32,265 bases of DNA, from NCBI GenBank assembly GCA_002388905.1, contig DGNJ01000055.1, positions 11,363-43,627 of the forward strand. Reading direction: 5' to 3'. The stretch is from Cellvibrionales bacterium UBA4495. GTDB taxonomy: Bacteria > Pseudomonadota > Gammaproteobacteria > Pseudomonadales > Porticoccaceae. How positions within the stretch are numbered: position 1 is the first letter of the stretch; every line of letters begins with the position of its first letter. The translations under genes and the position numbers were made by a program. This document shows positions 8,558 through 15,432 of the stretch, one piece after another. The notes below the pieces were generated by a model, which worked only from the letters and a program-made list of their open reading frames with translations, was not told the DNA's origin and did not search any database.

Positions 8558-9577
8558 ATGACGCAATACGAGTCCGTTCTGCAAACCCTTGGGTCAGAGC
8601 CCAAATACTGGCTTGTCACCGGTGTTGCCGGGTTTATCGGTGCCAATCTGCTGGAGACCCTGCTGGGTCTCGATCAATCAGTCGTGGGCATGGATAACTT
8701 TGCCACCGGTCACCGGCACAACCTGGAGCAGGTCCGGGCCCGGGTAACCCCGCAACAGTGGCGCCGATTCAAGTTTGTCGAAGGCGATATCAACCGGCTC
8801 GACGCTTGTCGCCGCGTCTGCGAGGGGGTGGATTACGTGCTGCACCAGGCCGCCATCGGCTCGGTGCCGCGCTCCGTTGACAACCCGCTCTACACCAATG
8901 AAGTCAACATCAACGGCTTTCTGAACATGCTGGTGGCAGCGCGAGACGAAAATGTTCGCAGTTTCACCTATGCCGCCAGCAGTTCCACCTACGGCGACCA
9001 TCCGGGTCTCCCCAAGAAGGAAGACCAGATCGGCAAGCCCCTGTCCCCCTACGCCGTTACCAAGTACGTCAACGAACTCTATGCCGATGTGTTTGCCATG
9101 AACTACGGTTTCAACAGCATCGGCCTGCGTTACTTCAATGTGTTTGGCAAATACCAGGATCCGGACGGTGCCTATGCCGCCGTGATACCCAAATGGATTT
9201 CGGCAATGATCAGGGGTGAAGACGTTGCCATCAACGGCGACGGCGAAACCAGCCGGGATTTCTGTTTTATCGACAATGCCGTGCAGGCGAACCTGCTGGC
9301 GGCGACAACGTCGGATGACAACAAAAACCAGGTCTACAATGTGGCCGTGGGAGACAGAACCACATTGAATACCCTGTTTGACACTCTGAAAGAATCCCTC
9401 GCTGAAAACGGCATCCGTTACGGTAAAGCGCCTGTTTATCGTGATTTCCGGCCCGGCGACGTCCGCCACTCCCAGGCCGATATCAGCAAGGCATCGGAAA
9501 AGTTGGGGTACAAGCCCGAATACAGCATCACCGATGGGATTGCCCTGACAATGCCATGGTATATCGAAAATATCTGA
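8558..9577 (+). CDS. tviC: UDP-N-acetylglucosaminuronate 4-epimerase, TviC/WbpP type
   Basis: This short-chain dehydrogenase-family epimerase should convert UDP-GlcNAcA to UDP-GalNAcA (WbpP-type relatives act on UDP-GlcNAc/UDP-GalNAc). I chose the ATG at 8558 (340 residues, MTQYESVLQ) because TviC proteins start in the same way; a TTG at 8528 would add ten unlikely residues. Motifs: NAD loop GVAGFIG at 22-28, [26 protein letters not shown], the SSSTYGDHP strand, catalytic YxxxK with Tyr165 and Lys169 ([11 protein letters not shown]), and [22 protein letters not shown]. Similarity to TviC is strong throughout. The ribosome site is weak. The gene is separated from tviB by 95 bp containing a stable hairpin. 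Confidence 0.93.
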   Translation: MTQYESVLQTLGSEPKYWLVTGVAGFIGANLLETLLGLDQSVVGMDNFATGHRHNLEQVRARVTPQQWRRFKFVEGDINRLDACRRVCEGVDYVLHQAAIGSVPRSVDNPLYTNEVNINGFLNMLVAARDENVRSFTYAASSSTYGDHPGLPKKEDQIGKPLSPYAVTKYVNELYADVFAMNYGFNSIGLRYFNVFGKYQDPDGAYAAVIPKWISAMIRGEDVAINGDGETSRDFCFIDNAVQANLLAATTSDDNKNQVYNVAVGDRTTLNTLFDTLKESLAENGIRYGKAPVYRDFRPGDVRHSQADISKASEKLGYKPEYSITDGIALTMPWYIENI

Positions 9578-9773
9578 GCGCTTTGCCTTTCCAGGCCACT
9601 GATCGTGGTGGCCACCACCGCAATGAAGCTATCGAGCAGGCAGCCGGGCGAAATTTTTCTGATTTTCTGGCTATGGCATCCTGTCGGTCCGGCAGTTTTT
9701 TCCAGTTAGGTCGCCGGACTACCAAGGAAACGCGCGTCATTCCCGCCGATTTCCCTGCTTTGTATGCCAGTAT

Positions 9774-9792
9774 CTGTCAGCTTATTTTACAA
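9774..9792 (+). promoter_or_regulatory. Candidate PrsR enhancer site (19-base shared element)
   Basis: The 19 bases CTGTCAGCTTATTTTACAA recur with one mismatch (T for A) at 16277-16295 on the minus strand, again upstream of a sigma-54 promoter and in the same orientation relative to it. Similarity ends sharply at the element's edges. The centre lies about 72 bp before the -24 element here. This copy also contains a hyphenated dyad CAGCTT/AAGCTG (9778-9796). Upstream position fits sigma-54 enhancer sites; assignment to PrsR is inferred from the nearby prsKR genes. Confidence 0.6.
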
Positions 9793-9853
9793 GCTGGAGG
9801 CGTTTTTATCGGTACCAAATTTTAATCCATTGTTATTTCCGGGTATTTTGAAA

Positions 9854-9869
9854 TGGCATTAAAAATGCA
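9854..9869 (+). promoter_or_regulatory. Sigma-54 promoter of the PEP-CTERM gene
   Basis: TGGCATTAAAAATGCA shows the sigma-54 pattern, with GG at 9855-9856 and GC at 9867-9868 exactly ten bases apart, compared with consensus TGGCACG-N4-TTGC. It lies 43 bp upstream of the start codon, leaving a leader of about 33 nt. PEP-CTERM genes in exosortase genomes are known to be associated with sigma-54 and PrsK/PrsR. Confidence 0.85.
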
Positions 9870-9912
9870 GCTTAATCTGTACCAGTAACCCGATATTTGT
9901 GAGGATTCAGCC

Positions 9913-11007
9913 ATGTTCACTCAGACGATGAAAAGCGCTTTCAGGGCCACGGCGCTTTCAGTGGCGACAGGCGCGGCATTTGTCCTTCCCGGTGTTGCCG
10001 GTGCGGCACCCGTTTTGCCGTCGGCCGACTGCCTGACGGATCCTTCCGATATCACCAACTGCCTGAAATTCGATGACTTTGCCGTCTATTCACTGGCATT
10101 CCTCAATTATCAGAACGGGGAGGGTGATGTCAGTCCGGGTGATACATACTATGTCCGTTCTTCCGGCCAGCCAATTAACGATGCACTGGTGGTTGCCACG
10201 TCCCCGGGAGGTCGCCGCAATAATACGGATCTTGGGCTTGCCGGGGTGGATGACGCTTACAATACGCCCAATTCGGTACCCGGCAATTCGTCGTTCGTCA
10301 ACTTCCTGATGGAGTCCCCGGACCCGTCGCCAACGTTTACGGGGGATAATTTCAATCAGACGACACAGGGCGACGCGACACTGCCCCTCTGGGACGTACT
10401 GGTTTCCGATGTTCAGAGTTTCCTGGGTGGCGAGGACCTGGTTTTCTGGTTCAACCTTAATGAAGAAAACAAAGGCGGGCTGGACGATGGCCAGGATATG
10501 TATGCCTGGGGACAGGTTACCCTCACCGATACCGCCACGAATACTTCCGTAACCTTTACGCTTTCCGGTAACGATACCTCGCTTTTCCCCGAGCAATCCG
10601 CGGCACAGACGGCGGGAGACAGCATTCTGCCCAACGCCTCGGATATGTGGGCATGGGTCCATGGCGAGATCTGTGTCGATCCGGCGACGGGTGACCTTGT
10701 GGAACTGGGGCCCTGCTCCACAAGCTTTGGGGACACGGTCAACCAGAACCTGGGCGCCGGCCAGGCCGCGTTTGCTTTATATAGTCCGGACCTTAATACG
10801 GCTTTATACAGCGGTCTGTATGATCTGATGACAGTGGATATGCGCATGGCGCATATCGACAACGGCTACGAGCAGCTCTTTATACTCAATAGCGATATCC
10901 CGACCAATGTCCCCGTTCCGGGCACGATTCTCTTGTTGGGCCTGGGACTTATCGGCATGGCCGGCGTGAGCCTGCTGCCACGAGGTGGAAGGCGAGCAGC
11001 AGCCTGA
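9913..11007 (+). CDS. PEP-CTERM sorted exported protein
   Basis: This is a predicted exosortase substrate: it is exported by Sec, recognised by its C-terminal signal, and anchored or released at the surface. The 364 residues begin with a signal peptide (FRATALSVATGAAFVLPGVAGAA, cut near residue 34). The C-terminal tripartite sorting signal starts at residue 333: VPVPGTILLLGLGLIGMAG, then a basic tail (RGGRRAAA). The middle is Asp/Asn/Thr-rich, without a domain I recognise; it has two Cys pairs (DCL/NCL near the start, ICVDPATGDLVELGPC near 255-270) and NLNEENKGGLDDGQDMYAWGQV. The cognate exosortase A starts at 31890. The gene stands alone: sigma-54 promoter upstream, GTGAGGATT ribosome site, strong terminator downstream. 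The function of the mature protein is unknown. Confidence 0.93.
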   Translation: MFTQTMKSAFRATALSVATGAAFVLPGVAGAAPVLPSADCLTDPSDITNCLKFDDFAVYSLAFLNYQNGEGDVSPGDTYYVRSSGQPINDALVVATSPGGRRNNTDLGLAGVDDAYNTPNSVPGNSSFVNFLMESPDPSPTFTGDNFNQTTQGDATLPLWDVLVSDVQSFLGGEDLVFWFNLNEENKGGLDDGQDMYAWGQVTLTDTATNTSVTFTLSGNDTSLFPEQSAAQTAGDSILPNASDMWAWVHGEICVDPATGDLVELGPCSTSFGDTVNQNLGAGQAAFALYSPDLNTALYSGLYDLMTVDMRMAHIDNGYEQLFILNSDIPTNVPVPGTILLLGLGLIGMAGVSLLPRGGRRAAA

Positions 11008-11071
11008 ATCCCTGTATGTTTCCCGGTTGGGAATGAGAAAGCAGAATTCCACTGCTCAAATGCTGTAACGG

Positions 11072-11106
11072 ACACCCCCTGGAAAGTATTCCGGGGGGTG
11101 TTTTTT
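11072..11106 (+). terminator. Intrinsic terminator of the PEP-CTERM gene
   Basis: ACACCCCC (11072-11079) pairs with GGGGGTGT (11094-11101), and the stem continues inward through GGAA/TTCC to a loop AGTA. The run TTTTTT (11101-11106) follows at once. This is a textbook rho-independent terminator 65 bp after the stop codon, isolating the gene from the convergent ATPase. Confidence 0.92.
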
Positions 11107-11209
11107 ATTGGGGTGGAGCCATTCGGAAGCGGAGCCGTTGGCGACGGGCGGTTTCGTGAACCCCCTCAAATGACCGGTCAGGAGAGCGTATAAAAGACTG
11201 ACAAAAGGG

Positions 11210-12427
11210 CTACTTGTCGGATGTGCTCCAGGGATCCGGCTGCTGGTCTTCCTTCCGCCGTCCCCGGTTTTTACGGCGATCGCTTTTTCCCGGTTCAAAT
11301 CGCAAGGTGGCCCGCCGGTCGGGGGAAATACGTCGGTTCCACTTTCTTCTGTCGTTGCGGCCGAAGTACGGGTTGTCGGGCCTGCCGACCTCTTTTGCCT
11401 CAAAACTGGCCTTGCGGCCACGGGAGTCGGGCTTCTTCTCCACGGAAAGCTTGGTTTTCGGGGTGCCAGTATTGCCGTCGGCGATTGTCCGGTTAGCCAC
11501 GGACGACGCAGCGCTCCTTCGGAACGGCAGGGTTTCGGCCTGTTTTGGGACTGATTCCTCGATATAAACGTCGTCGTCGGCGAAGTCCATGTCCGAGAAC
11601 AGGTCACCCGGGGCCAGGTGTTCATTCTGGAGCTCGATGACGGCTTCGCGGAGATCCCGGATACCTATCTTATGTAACTCCTCGACAGCGCCGTGCAGGA
11701 AAAGCCGGCTGCAAATCAGGTTGATCCGGCGGGGGATCCCCTCGCTGAATTTGTGGATAACGGGGTAGATAGCCTCACTCAATGCCGGGTCGCCCCGCCA
11801 GCCGGCCTGCCTGAGCCGGTGCTTGACATAATCCCGGGTTTCTTCCTCCTTGAGTGGCTGAAGGTGGCAGGCGGCAACAAGTCGCTGTTGGACCTGCTCC
11901 ATGCCGGGCTCCTGCAAAAGGCCGCGGAGTTCTTCCTGGCCGAGCAGGAAAATCTGCAGGAGCGGCTGATTCTTGATCTGGAAATTGGTGAGCAGGCGCA
12001 ATTCCTCGAGAGCCGAGGACGACAGGTCCTGGGCTTCGTCGATAATCAGCAGGGTCCGCCGGCCATCTTTATAGTTGGTGGCGAACTTCCTTCCCAGTTG
12101 CTGGATGATAGTGGATTTCTGGACGTCGACTGATGGTATTTTGTAGGCGTGGGCCACCATCCGCAGCAGGTCGTTGGCCTCAAGCTGGGTGCACACCAGT
12201 TTCGCGGCATCGACCTTGTCGCCGGAGATGGAGGCAATCAGGTCGTTGACGAGCGTCGACTTGCCGGTCCCGGGCCGGCCGGTGATCATGACAAATCCCT
12301 CGGAGCGCTGATAGGCATATTGCATATAAGCCTTGGACTTGGCGTAGCTCTGGTGCGGGAAACAGAACCGATGATCCGGACTCAGCCTGAAGGGTTCCGC
12401 CTTTAGTCCATAGAAATGTTCGTACAT
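11210..12427 (-). CDS. XrtA-associated AAA ATPase (ExeA/GspA-like)
   Basis: This matches the ATPase family that accompanies exosortase A polysaccharide loci (TIGR03015 type), related to ExeA of type II secretion. The 405-residue protein starts MYEHFYGLKAEPFRLSPDH, typical of the family. Walker A GRPGTGKST is at 50-58, Walker B LLIIDEAQDL at 126-135, and the AAA+ sensor/lid region runs to about 270. The last 130 residues are low-complexity and strongly charged (Arg/Lys/Asp), probably disordered, and end in DRRKNRGRRKEDQQPD. In most loci I remember, this gene directly follows the TIGR03016 beta-barrel gene; here it is about 15 kb away and on the other strand. It has its own promoter-like sequence. 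Confidence 0.9.
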   Translation of the reverse strand: MYEHFYGLKAEPFRLSPDHRFCFPHQSYAKSKAYMQYAYQRSEGFVMITGRPGTGKSTLVNDLIASISGDKVDAAKLVCTQLEANDLLRMVAHAYKIPSVDVQKSTIIQQLGRKFATNYKDGRRTLLIIDEAQDLSSSALEELRLLTNFQIKNQPLLQIFLLGQEELRGLLQEPGMEQVQQRLVAACHLQPLKEEETRDYVKHRLRQAGWRGDPALSEAIYPVIHKFSEGIPRRINLICSRLFLHGAVEELHKIGIRDLREAVIELQNEHLAPGDLFSDMDFADDDVYIEESVPKQAETLPFRRSAASSVANRTIADGNTGTPKTKLSVEKKPDSRGRKASFEAKEVGRPDNPYFGRNDRRKWNRRISPDRRATLRFEPGKSDRRKNRGRRKEDQQPDPWSTSDK

Positions 12428-12471
12428 GATTATCCGGCCGGGAAAGGGAAATGTCCGCCTCTTGTCTCTGC

Positions 12472-12500
12472 AGTATAATTTCGCGGCAGGGGACCGGCAA
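12472..12500 (-). promoter_or_regulatory. Sigma-70-type promoter for the XrtA-associated ATPase
   Basis: On the minus strand TTGCCG (12500-12495) and TATACT (12477-12472) are separated by exactly 17 bases, 45 bp before the ATPase start. The same TTGCCG -35 with 17-base spacing precedes the EPS operon at 22532. On the plus strand a TATAAT at 12474-12479 overlaps but lacks a -35. Confidence 0.5.
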
Positions 12501-12592
12501 GCGGACTCTGAAGGTGAAATAACGGGCTTTCAATATCTGCTTCGAATGATGTTACCATTGCCCACAGAATAACAATCCAGAGGAACCCAACC

Positions 12593-12802
12593 ATGTTTCG
12601 AGCAATCGAGTTTGTTGCCAATATCGCCGGCGTCGCCGGGATCCTTTTGTGCCTGGTTTCCGGCGCGGTGCGTGTAACGGGAGAATACTATGTGGCCGGA
12701 TTCGAGGCCATGACCCTGTTTGTGAGCGGTGTCGGCCTGATGGTGTTTGCCTGTCTTCTCAAGCTGGAGCTTTTGGCGAGGGCCAGTCGGGATATCCGTT
12801 GA
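12593..12802 (+). CDS. Small two-TM membrane protein, hypothetical
   Basis: The 69-residue product MFRAIEFVANIAGVAGILL... has two hydrophobic helices (about residues 9-27 and 36-58) joined by a short polar turn (VRVTGEYY), and a basic C-terminal tail. The ribosome site AGAGGAA lies 9 bases ahead of the ATG, and base composition by codon position looks coding. I do not recognise the family. It stands alone between two minus-strand genes, so it has its own promoter. The isolated position inside the exosortase neighbourhood gives no firm clue to function. Confidence 0.6.
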   Translation: MFRAIEFVANIAGVAGILLCLVSGAVRVTGEYYVAGFEAMTLFVSGVGLMVFACLLKLELLARASRDIR

Positions 12803-12808
12803 CACCAC

Positions 12809-12839
12809 TTCAGGCTGAGCGGGTATAGGCCAGCCTGAA
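12809..12839. terminator. Bidirectional stem between convergent genes
   Basis: TTCAGGCTG (12809-12817) and CAGCCTGAA (12831-12839) are perfect inverted copies around a 13-base loop. The stem sits 6 bp after the small membrane protein gene and 8 bp before the end of the convergent nucleotidyltransferase gene. There is no T-tract on either side, so it may act as a weak terminator or a 3' stabiliser for both transcripts. Confidence 0.4.
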
Positions 12840-12847
12840 CGTATCGC

Positions 12848-14011
12848 CTATGGATCCCGGTGCTCGTCCGGCAGCCTGGCGCGTCTTGCCAGCAGTTGCT
12901 GCAGGGTCGGTGTTCTGGTCTTTTCGCGCTCCGCCATCCGTTGATTGATGGGCACCACGAAAGCCTGGTGGGCAAGATGGGGCAACAGCAGGTGAAAAGG
13001 CATGCGCAGGTAATGTGAGCGCACGTAAAGCAGCCAGTGGGCCAGCCCCGTAAAGCGGTCTTCGCAACTGTGGTGCGCGGGGCTCAGTCCCCGCCTTAAC
13101 AGGTTATCCATGAGGTCAAGAACCGGGGACGGCACCCTGGCTTCATCCCGCACCCGCTGAAGCGTTTGCTCCGGAACCGGCGTATCCAACAGGGAACGAC
13201 AATAAGTCAGCGCGTAGAAAAGGGGGCGAATCAGGTCCATGTCCAGTGCCCTGTCCACCAGTTTTTCCCAGTAGCCCGCCTCCCGGGCAAATTCCCGGAG
13301 CAGGGCATCCATGTCCACCAGGTCGCGCAAACCATGCTCGAATTCGCCGTCGTGGAAGAGGTGGCAGGCGCTGTGCAATACCATATCCTCCCGACTCAGG
13401 GTATAGAGACCATCCCAGCCGGCGACGGGGACGATGGCGGAAAACAGCTTTTCGGCGCTGGGTGACAGGCGGGAAGTGGGAGGCAAAATACCGTGGTGGA
13501 CGTCCACCAGGGATTTGCGCACGGTATGCTTCATGGGAGGCAACTCGTGCATCCACTTCCGGTAATATTTCTGGTCGTACCTGTTCAGGTGGGTGGTGGC
13601 CCAGCCCTGTTTCTGGAGCGCCTTCTCACTCCGCTCCAGGTCGGGGCGCCGCACCAGGATGTCGATATCCGTAAAGACCCGGCCGCGACCCGCCGGCAAC
13701 CCGGCGGCAAGATAGGCGGCCCCCTTGAGCAGGACCACTGGCCCGCCAAGGGGGGCTAGAGCGCGGTGAATTTCCTCGATTTCTAATCTCACCAGATCAG
13801 CGTGGCGGCTGGCCAGTGTGCTTGCCCAATTCAGGTGGCGCGCCGCCTCTTCCGGCACAAGCGTCATTTGGCCGTGGTTTTGCAGATGAGTGTGGACCCT
13901 GGCCAGCAGATTCGAATGCCTGGCCTGGCGGATAAGCAGATCCCATTCCGCCAGTCGGAAACGGGAAACGCATCCGGGCTCCGCGACCACACTGGCGATC
14001 AGGTTGCTCAT
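12848..14011 (-). CDS. Nucleotidyltransferase family protein of the HPr-rel-A cassette
   Basis: The 387-residue protein resembles the uncharacterised nucleotidyltransferase family NTP_transf_5. After a helical N-terminal region, GPVVLLKGAAYLAAGLP (around 90-106) is followed by RGRVFTDIDILVRRPDLE, whose Asp115 and Asp117 form the metal-binding DxD pair. SLVDVHHGILPP (from about 187) looks like the next conserved core segment. The C-terminal part is helical with several His residues and no domain I can name. The start codon overlaps the stop of the upstream kinase (ATGA), so the proteins are translationally coupled. Relatives of all three genes in this cassette occur as tailoring genes in lasso-peptide clusters, where such enzymes modify a peptide; the substrate here is unknown. 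Confidence 0.82.
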   Translation of the reverse strand: MSNLIASVVAEPGCVSRFRLAEWDLLIRQARHSNLLARVHTHLQNHGQMTLVPEEAARHLNWASTLASRHADLVRLEIEEIHRALAPLGGPVVLLKGAAYLAAGLPAGRGRVFTDIDILVRRPDLERSEKALQKQGWATTHLNRYDQKYYRKWMHELPPMKHTVRKSLVDVHHGILPPTSRLSPSAEKLFSAIVPVAGWDGLYTLSREDMVLHSACHLFHDGEFEHGLRDLVDMDALLREFAREAGYWEKLVDRALDMDLIRPLFYALTYCRSLLDTPVPEQTLQRVRDEARVPSPVLDLMDNLLRRGLSPAHHSCEDRFTGLAHWLLYVRSHYLRMPFHLLLPHLAHQAFVVPINQRMAEREKTRTPTLQQLLARRARLPDEHRDP

Positions 14012-14934
14012 CCGGCCGCCACCTCCCGGTCGGCGACCAGCTCATCCAGTACATAGACGGCTTCGTCGAGGTTGGAATAGGTCAGCTCATGGCAGTTGCA
14101 GGAGGAAACAGTCCGGTGCAGGGCATCGAAAGCGGTGTCCGCCAGCACATGGAAGTTGAACGACTGCTGGGCCATGGTCATAAAGGACCGGGCCTTGCTT
14201 TCCGGGTCCAGGATCGTGGGTGAACCCCCGACAAAGCGTGGGAACACGATAAAGCCGGGCCTTGCCGGCTCGCTGCTCCGCTCGATGCTGTTCACGGGGG
14301 CACGCATATGGGCCACGGTGCCCTTGTTGGTATCGGCAACCACGGGCCCCATGGTCGACTGCGGCGCAAACTCGCGGATAACGGCGATCGATTCGTTTTT
14401 GAGATTGATGGGGCGTGGTACGGGGGTCAGAATCCCTGGTTCGTCCAGAGACAACAGGGCCAGTTCATCGGAAAAAAGTCGCCATCCCCGGCTGACCAGC
14501 CCCGCCGTCAGTGTGCTTTTGCCGGCCCCCGGCCGGGCCGGAAACATCACGGCCAGGCCGTTCTTTTCCGCCACGGCGGCATGGAGAATCAGGTACTGGT
14601 GGCAATGGGCGGATATACACCAGTTAAGACCCCATTCCAGTGTCGCCAGTGCCTGTGGCCTGGGCAGTGGCTTGAAGGGTCTGTTGCCGTCGAGGCTGAA
14701 AAAAACCTGGGGTTTCAGCCACCGGCGCAGACCGGCGGGTGTCTCGACACTGACGTGGAAATCGGCAAAGGGGCTTTCCGAGACCCGGTAATCCCTGTAG
14801 AGGAGGTGAGCACCTGAAATCACGTCGGGCAGTGCCGAGCGCAGGTTAACGGAAAAGGGGCCTATGTGCAGGGTAACACCGTCCCGGCGCAATCGACGGG
14901 CCAGATCCCGGGCCGAAAAATCCCCGACTACCAC
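14008..14934 (-). CDS. HprK-related kinase A (HPr-rel-A system)
   Basis: The 308 residues resemble the HPr kinase/phosphorylase fold but not true HprK. The P-loop ARPGAGKSTL lies at 133-142, followed by GWRLFSDELALL, the strand with the acidic residue expected in HprK-like kinases. ILHAAVAEKNGLAVMFP precedes the P-loop. The start is GTG at 14934, inside the end of the upstream PqqD-like gene (7-bp overlap), and the end overlaps the nucleotidyltransferase start by 4 bp: a tight operon. No HPr or EI gene is nearby, so its phospho-acceptor is probably not HPr; a Ser/Thr in a peptide or protein is more likely, by analogy with HprK-like kinases of lasso-peptide clusters. Confidence 0.86.
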   Translation of the reverse strand: MVVGDFSARDLARRLRRDGVTLHIGPFSVNLRSALPDVISGAHLLYRDYRVSESPFADFHVSVETPAGLRRWLKPQVFFSLDGNRPFKPLPRPQALATLEWGLNWCISAHCHQYLILHAAVAEKNGLAVMFPARPGAGKSTLTAGLVSRGWRLFSDELALLSLDEPGILTPVPRPINLKNESIAVIREFAPQSTMGPVVADTNKGTVAHMRAPVNSIERSSEPARPGFIVFPRFVGGSPTILDPESKARSFMTMAQQSFNFHVLADTAFDALHRTVSSCNCHELTYSNLDEAVYVLDELVADREVAAG

Positions 14935-15236
14935 GGGTTTGTCCTTTCGATCAGCCCCAGGCTGTTAAACGGGATCAGGAAAGACCGGTCCATTTCCGTG
15001 GTGCTTAAGTGCTGGGAGCGTTTGGCTGCCAGCCGGGTGGCGAGCTCGTCGGCGGTCAGGGCGCTTTCGCGCAGCGCCTTCAGGACCGCGGCGCCTTCGC
15101 GGGTAACCAGGTGAAGGTTGCCGGTCGCGGGCTGAAAAACGATAACTTCCCCGGCGCTACTGGTGTCGTCCCGCTCCTGCCATTCGGCGAAACGCAGCGG
15201 GTGTCTGGCTGTCCATGTTGGCGCGCGGTTAGACAT
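14928..15236 (-). CDS. PqqD-like peptide chaperone of the HPr-rel-A system
   Basis: The 102-residue protein has the PqqD-fold pattern: EVIVFQPATGNLHLVTREGAAVLKALRES followed by a winged-helix-like stretch LTADELATRLAAK and a final strand FNSLGLIERTNP. PqqD domains (RRE) bind leader peptides and present them to modifying enzymes. It opens the three-gene cassette and overlaps the kinase by 7 bp. The ribosome site is poor (GGAAG about 12 bases upstream). No short precursor peptide is obvious beside it. It lies 196 bp after the Tat-signal gene on the same strand with no convincing terminator in between, so read-through from the sigma-54 promoter is possible. Confidence 0.83.
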   Translation of the reverse strand: MSNRAPTWTARHPLRFAEWQERDDTSSAGEVIVFQPATGNLHLVTREGAAVLKALRESALTADELATRLAAKRSQHLSTTEMDRSFLIPFNSLGLIERTNPW

Positions 15237-15279
15237 GGCTGTGATGGGCTTCCGCTGAAGGCTGCTCTGTTAAAGGTCT

Positions 15280-15303
15280 GTGGGGTCGGGTGACTGTCCC
15301 CAC
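15280..15303. repeat. Isolated GTGGGG/CCCCAC hairpin, REP-like
   Basis: GTGGGG (15280-15285) and CCCCAC (15298-15303) flank the loop TCGGGTGACTGT. Short palindromes reading GGGTGACTGTCCCC are reminiscent of REP elements associated with Y1 (RAYT) transposases in marine gammaproteobacteria, but this is the only copy in the window. It lies between the Tat-signal gene and the PqqD-like gene, with no T-tract on the minus strand. Confidence 0.35.
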
Positions 15304-15432
15304 TTTATGATAAGCCTGAAAAGTGGTTGTGAACAGCCGGGTGGGAAGCCGCGACTGCGGGGTCCGGAAGAGAAACTGATCCTGGATCTGGCAGGGTAAT
15401 GCGGTCAGTGCTACCAGTCTACGAAAAGCGCA

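Larger units (their letters stand above)
9578..9912 (+). other. 335-bp intergenic control region of the PEP-CTERM gene
   Basis: I see no gene here. It holds a perfect 14-bp palindrome GTGGTGGCCACCAC (9605-9618), the candidate PrsR site (9774-9792), and a sigma-54 promoter (9854-9869). The right-hand half is visibly richer in A+T than the flanking genes. No clear terminator for tviC is visible at its left end. Confidence 0.7.
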
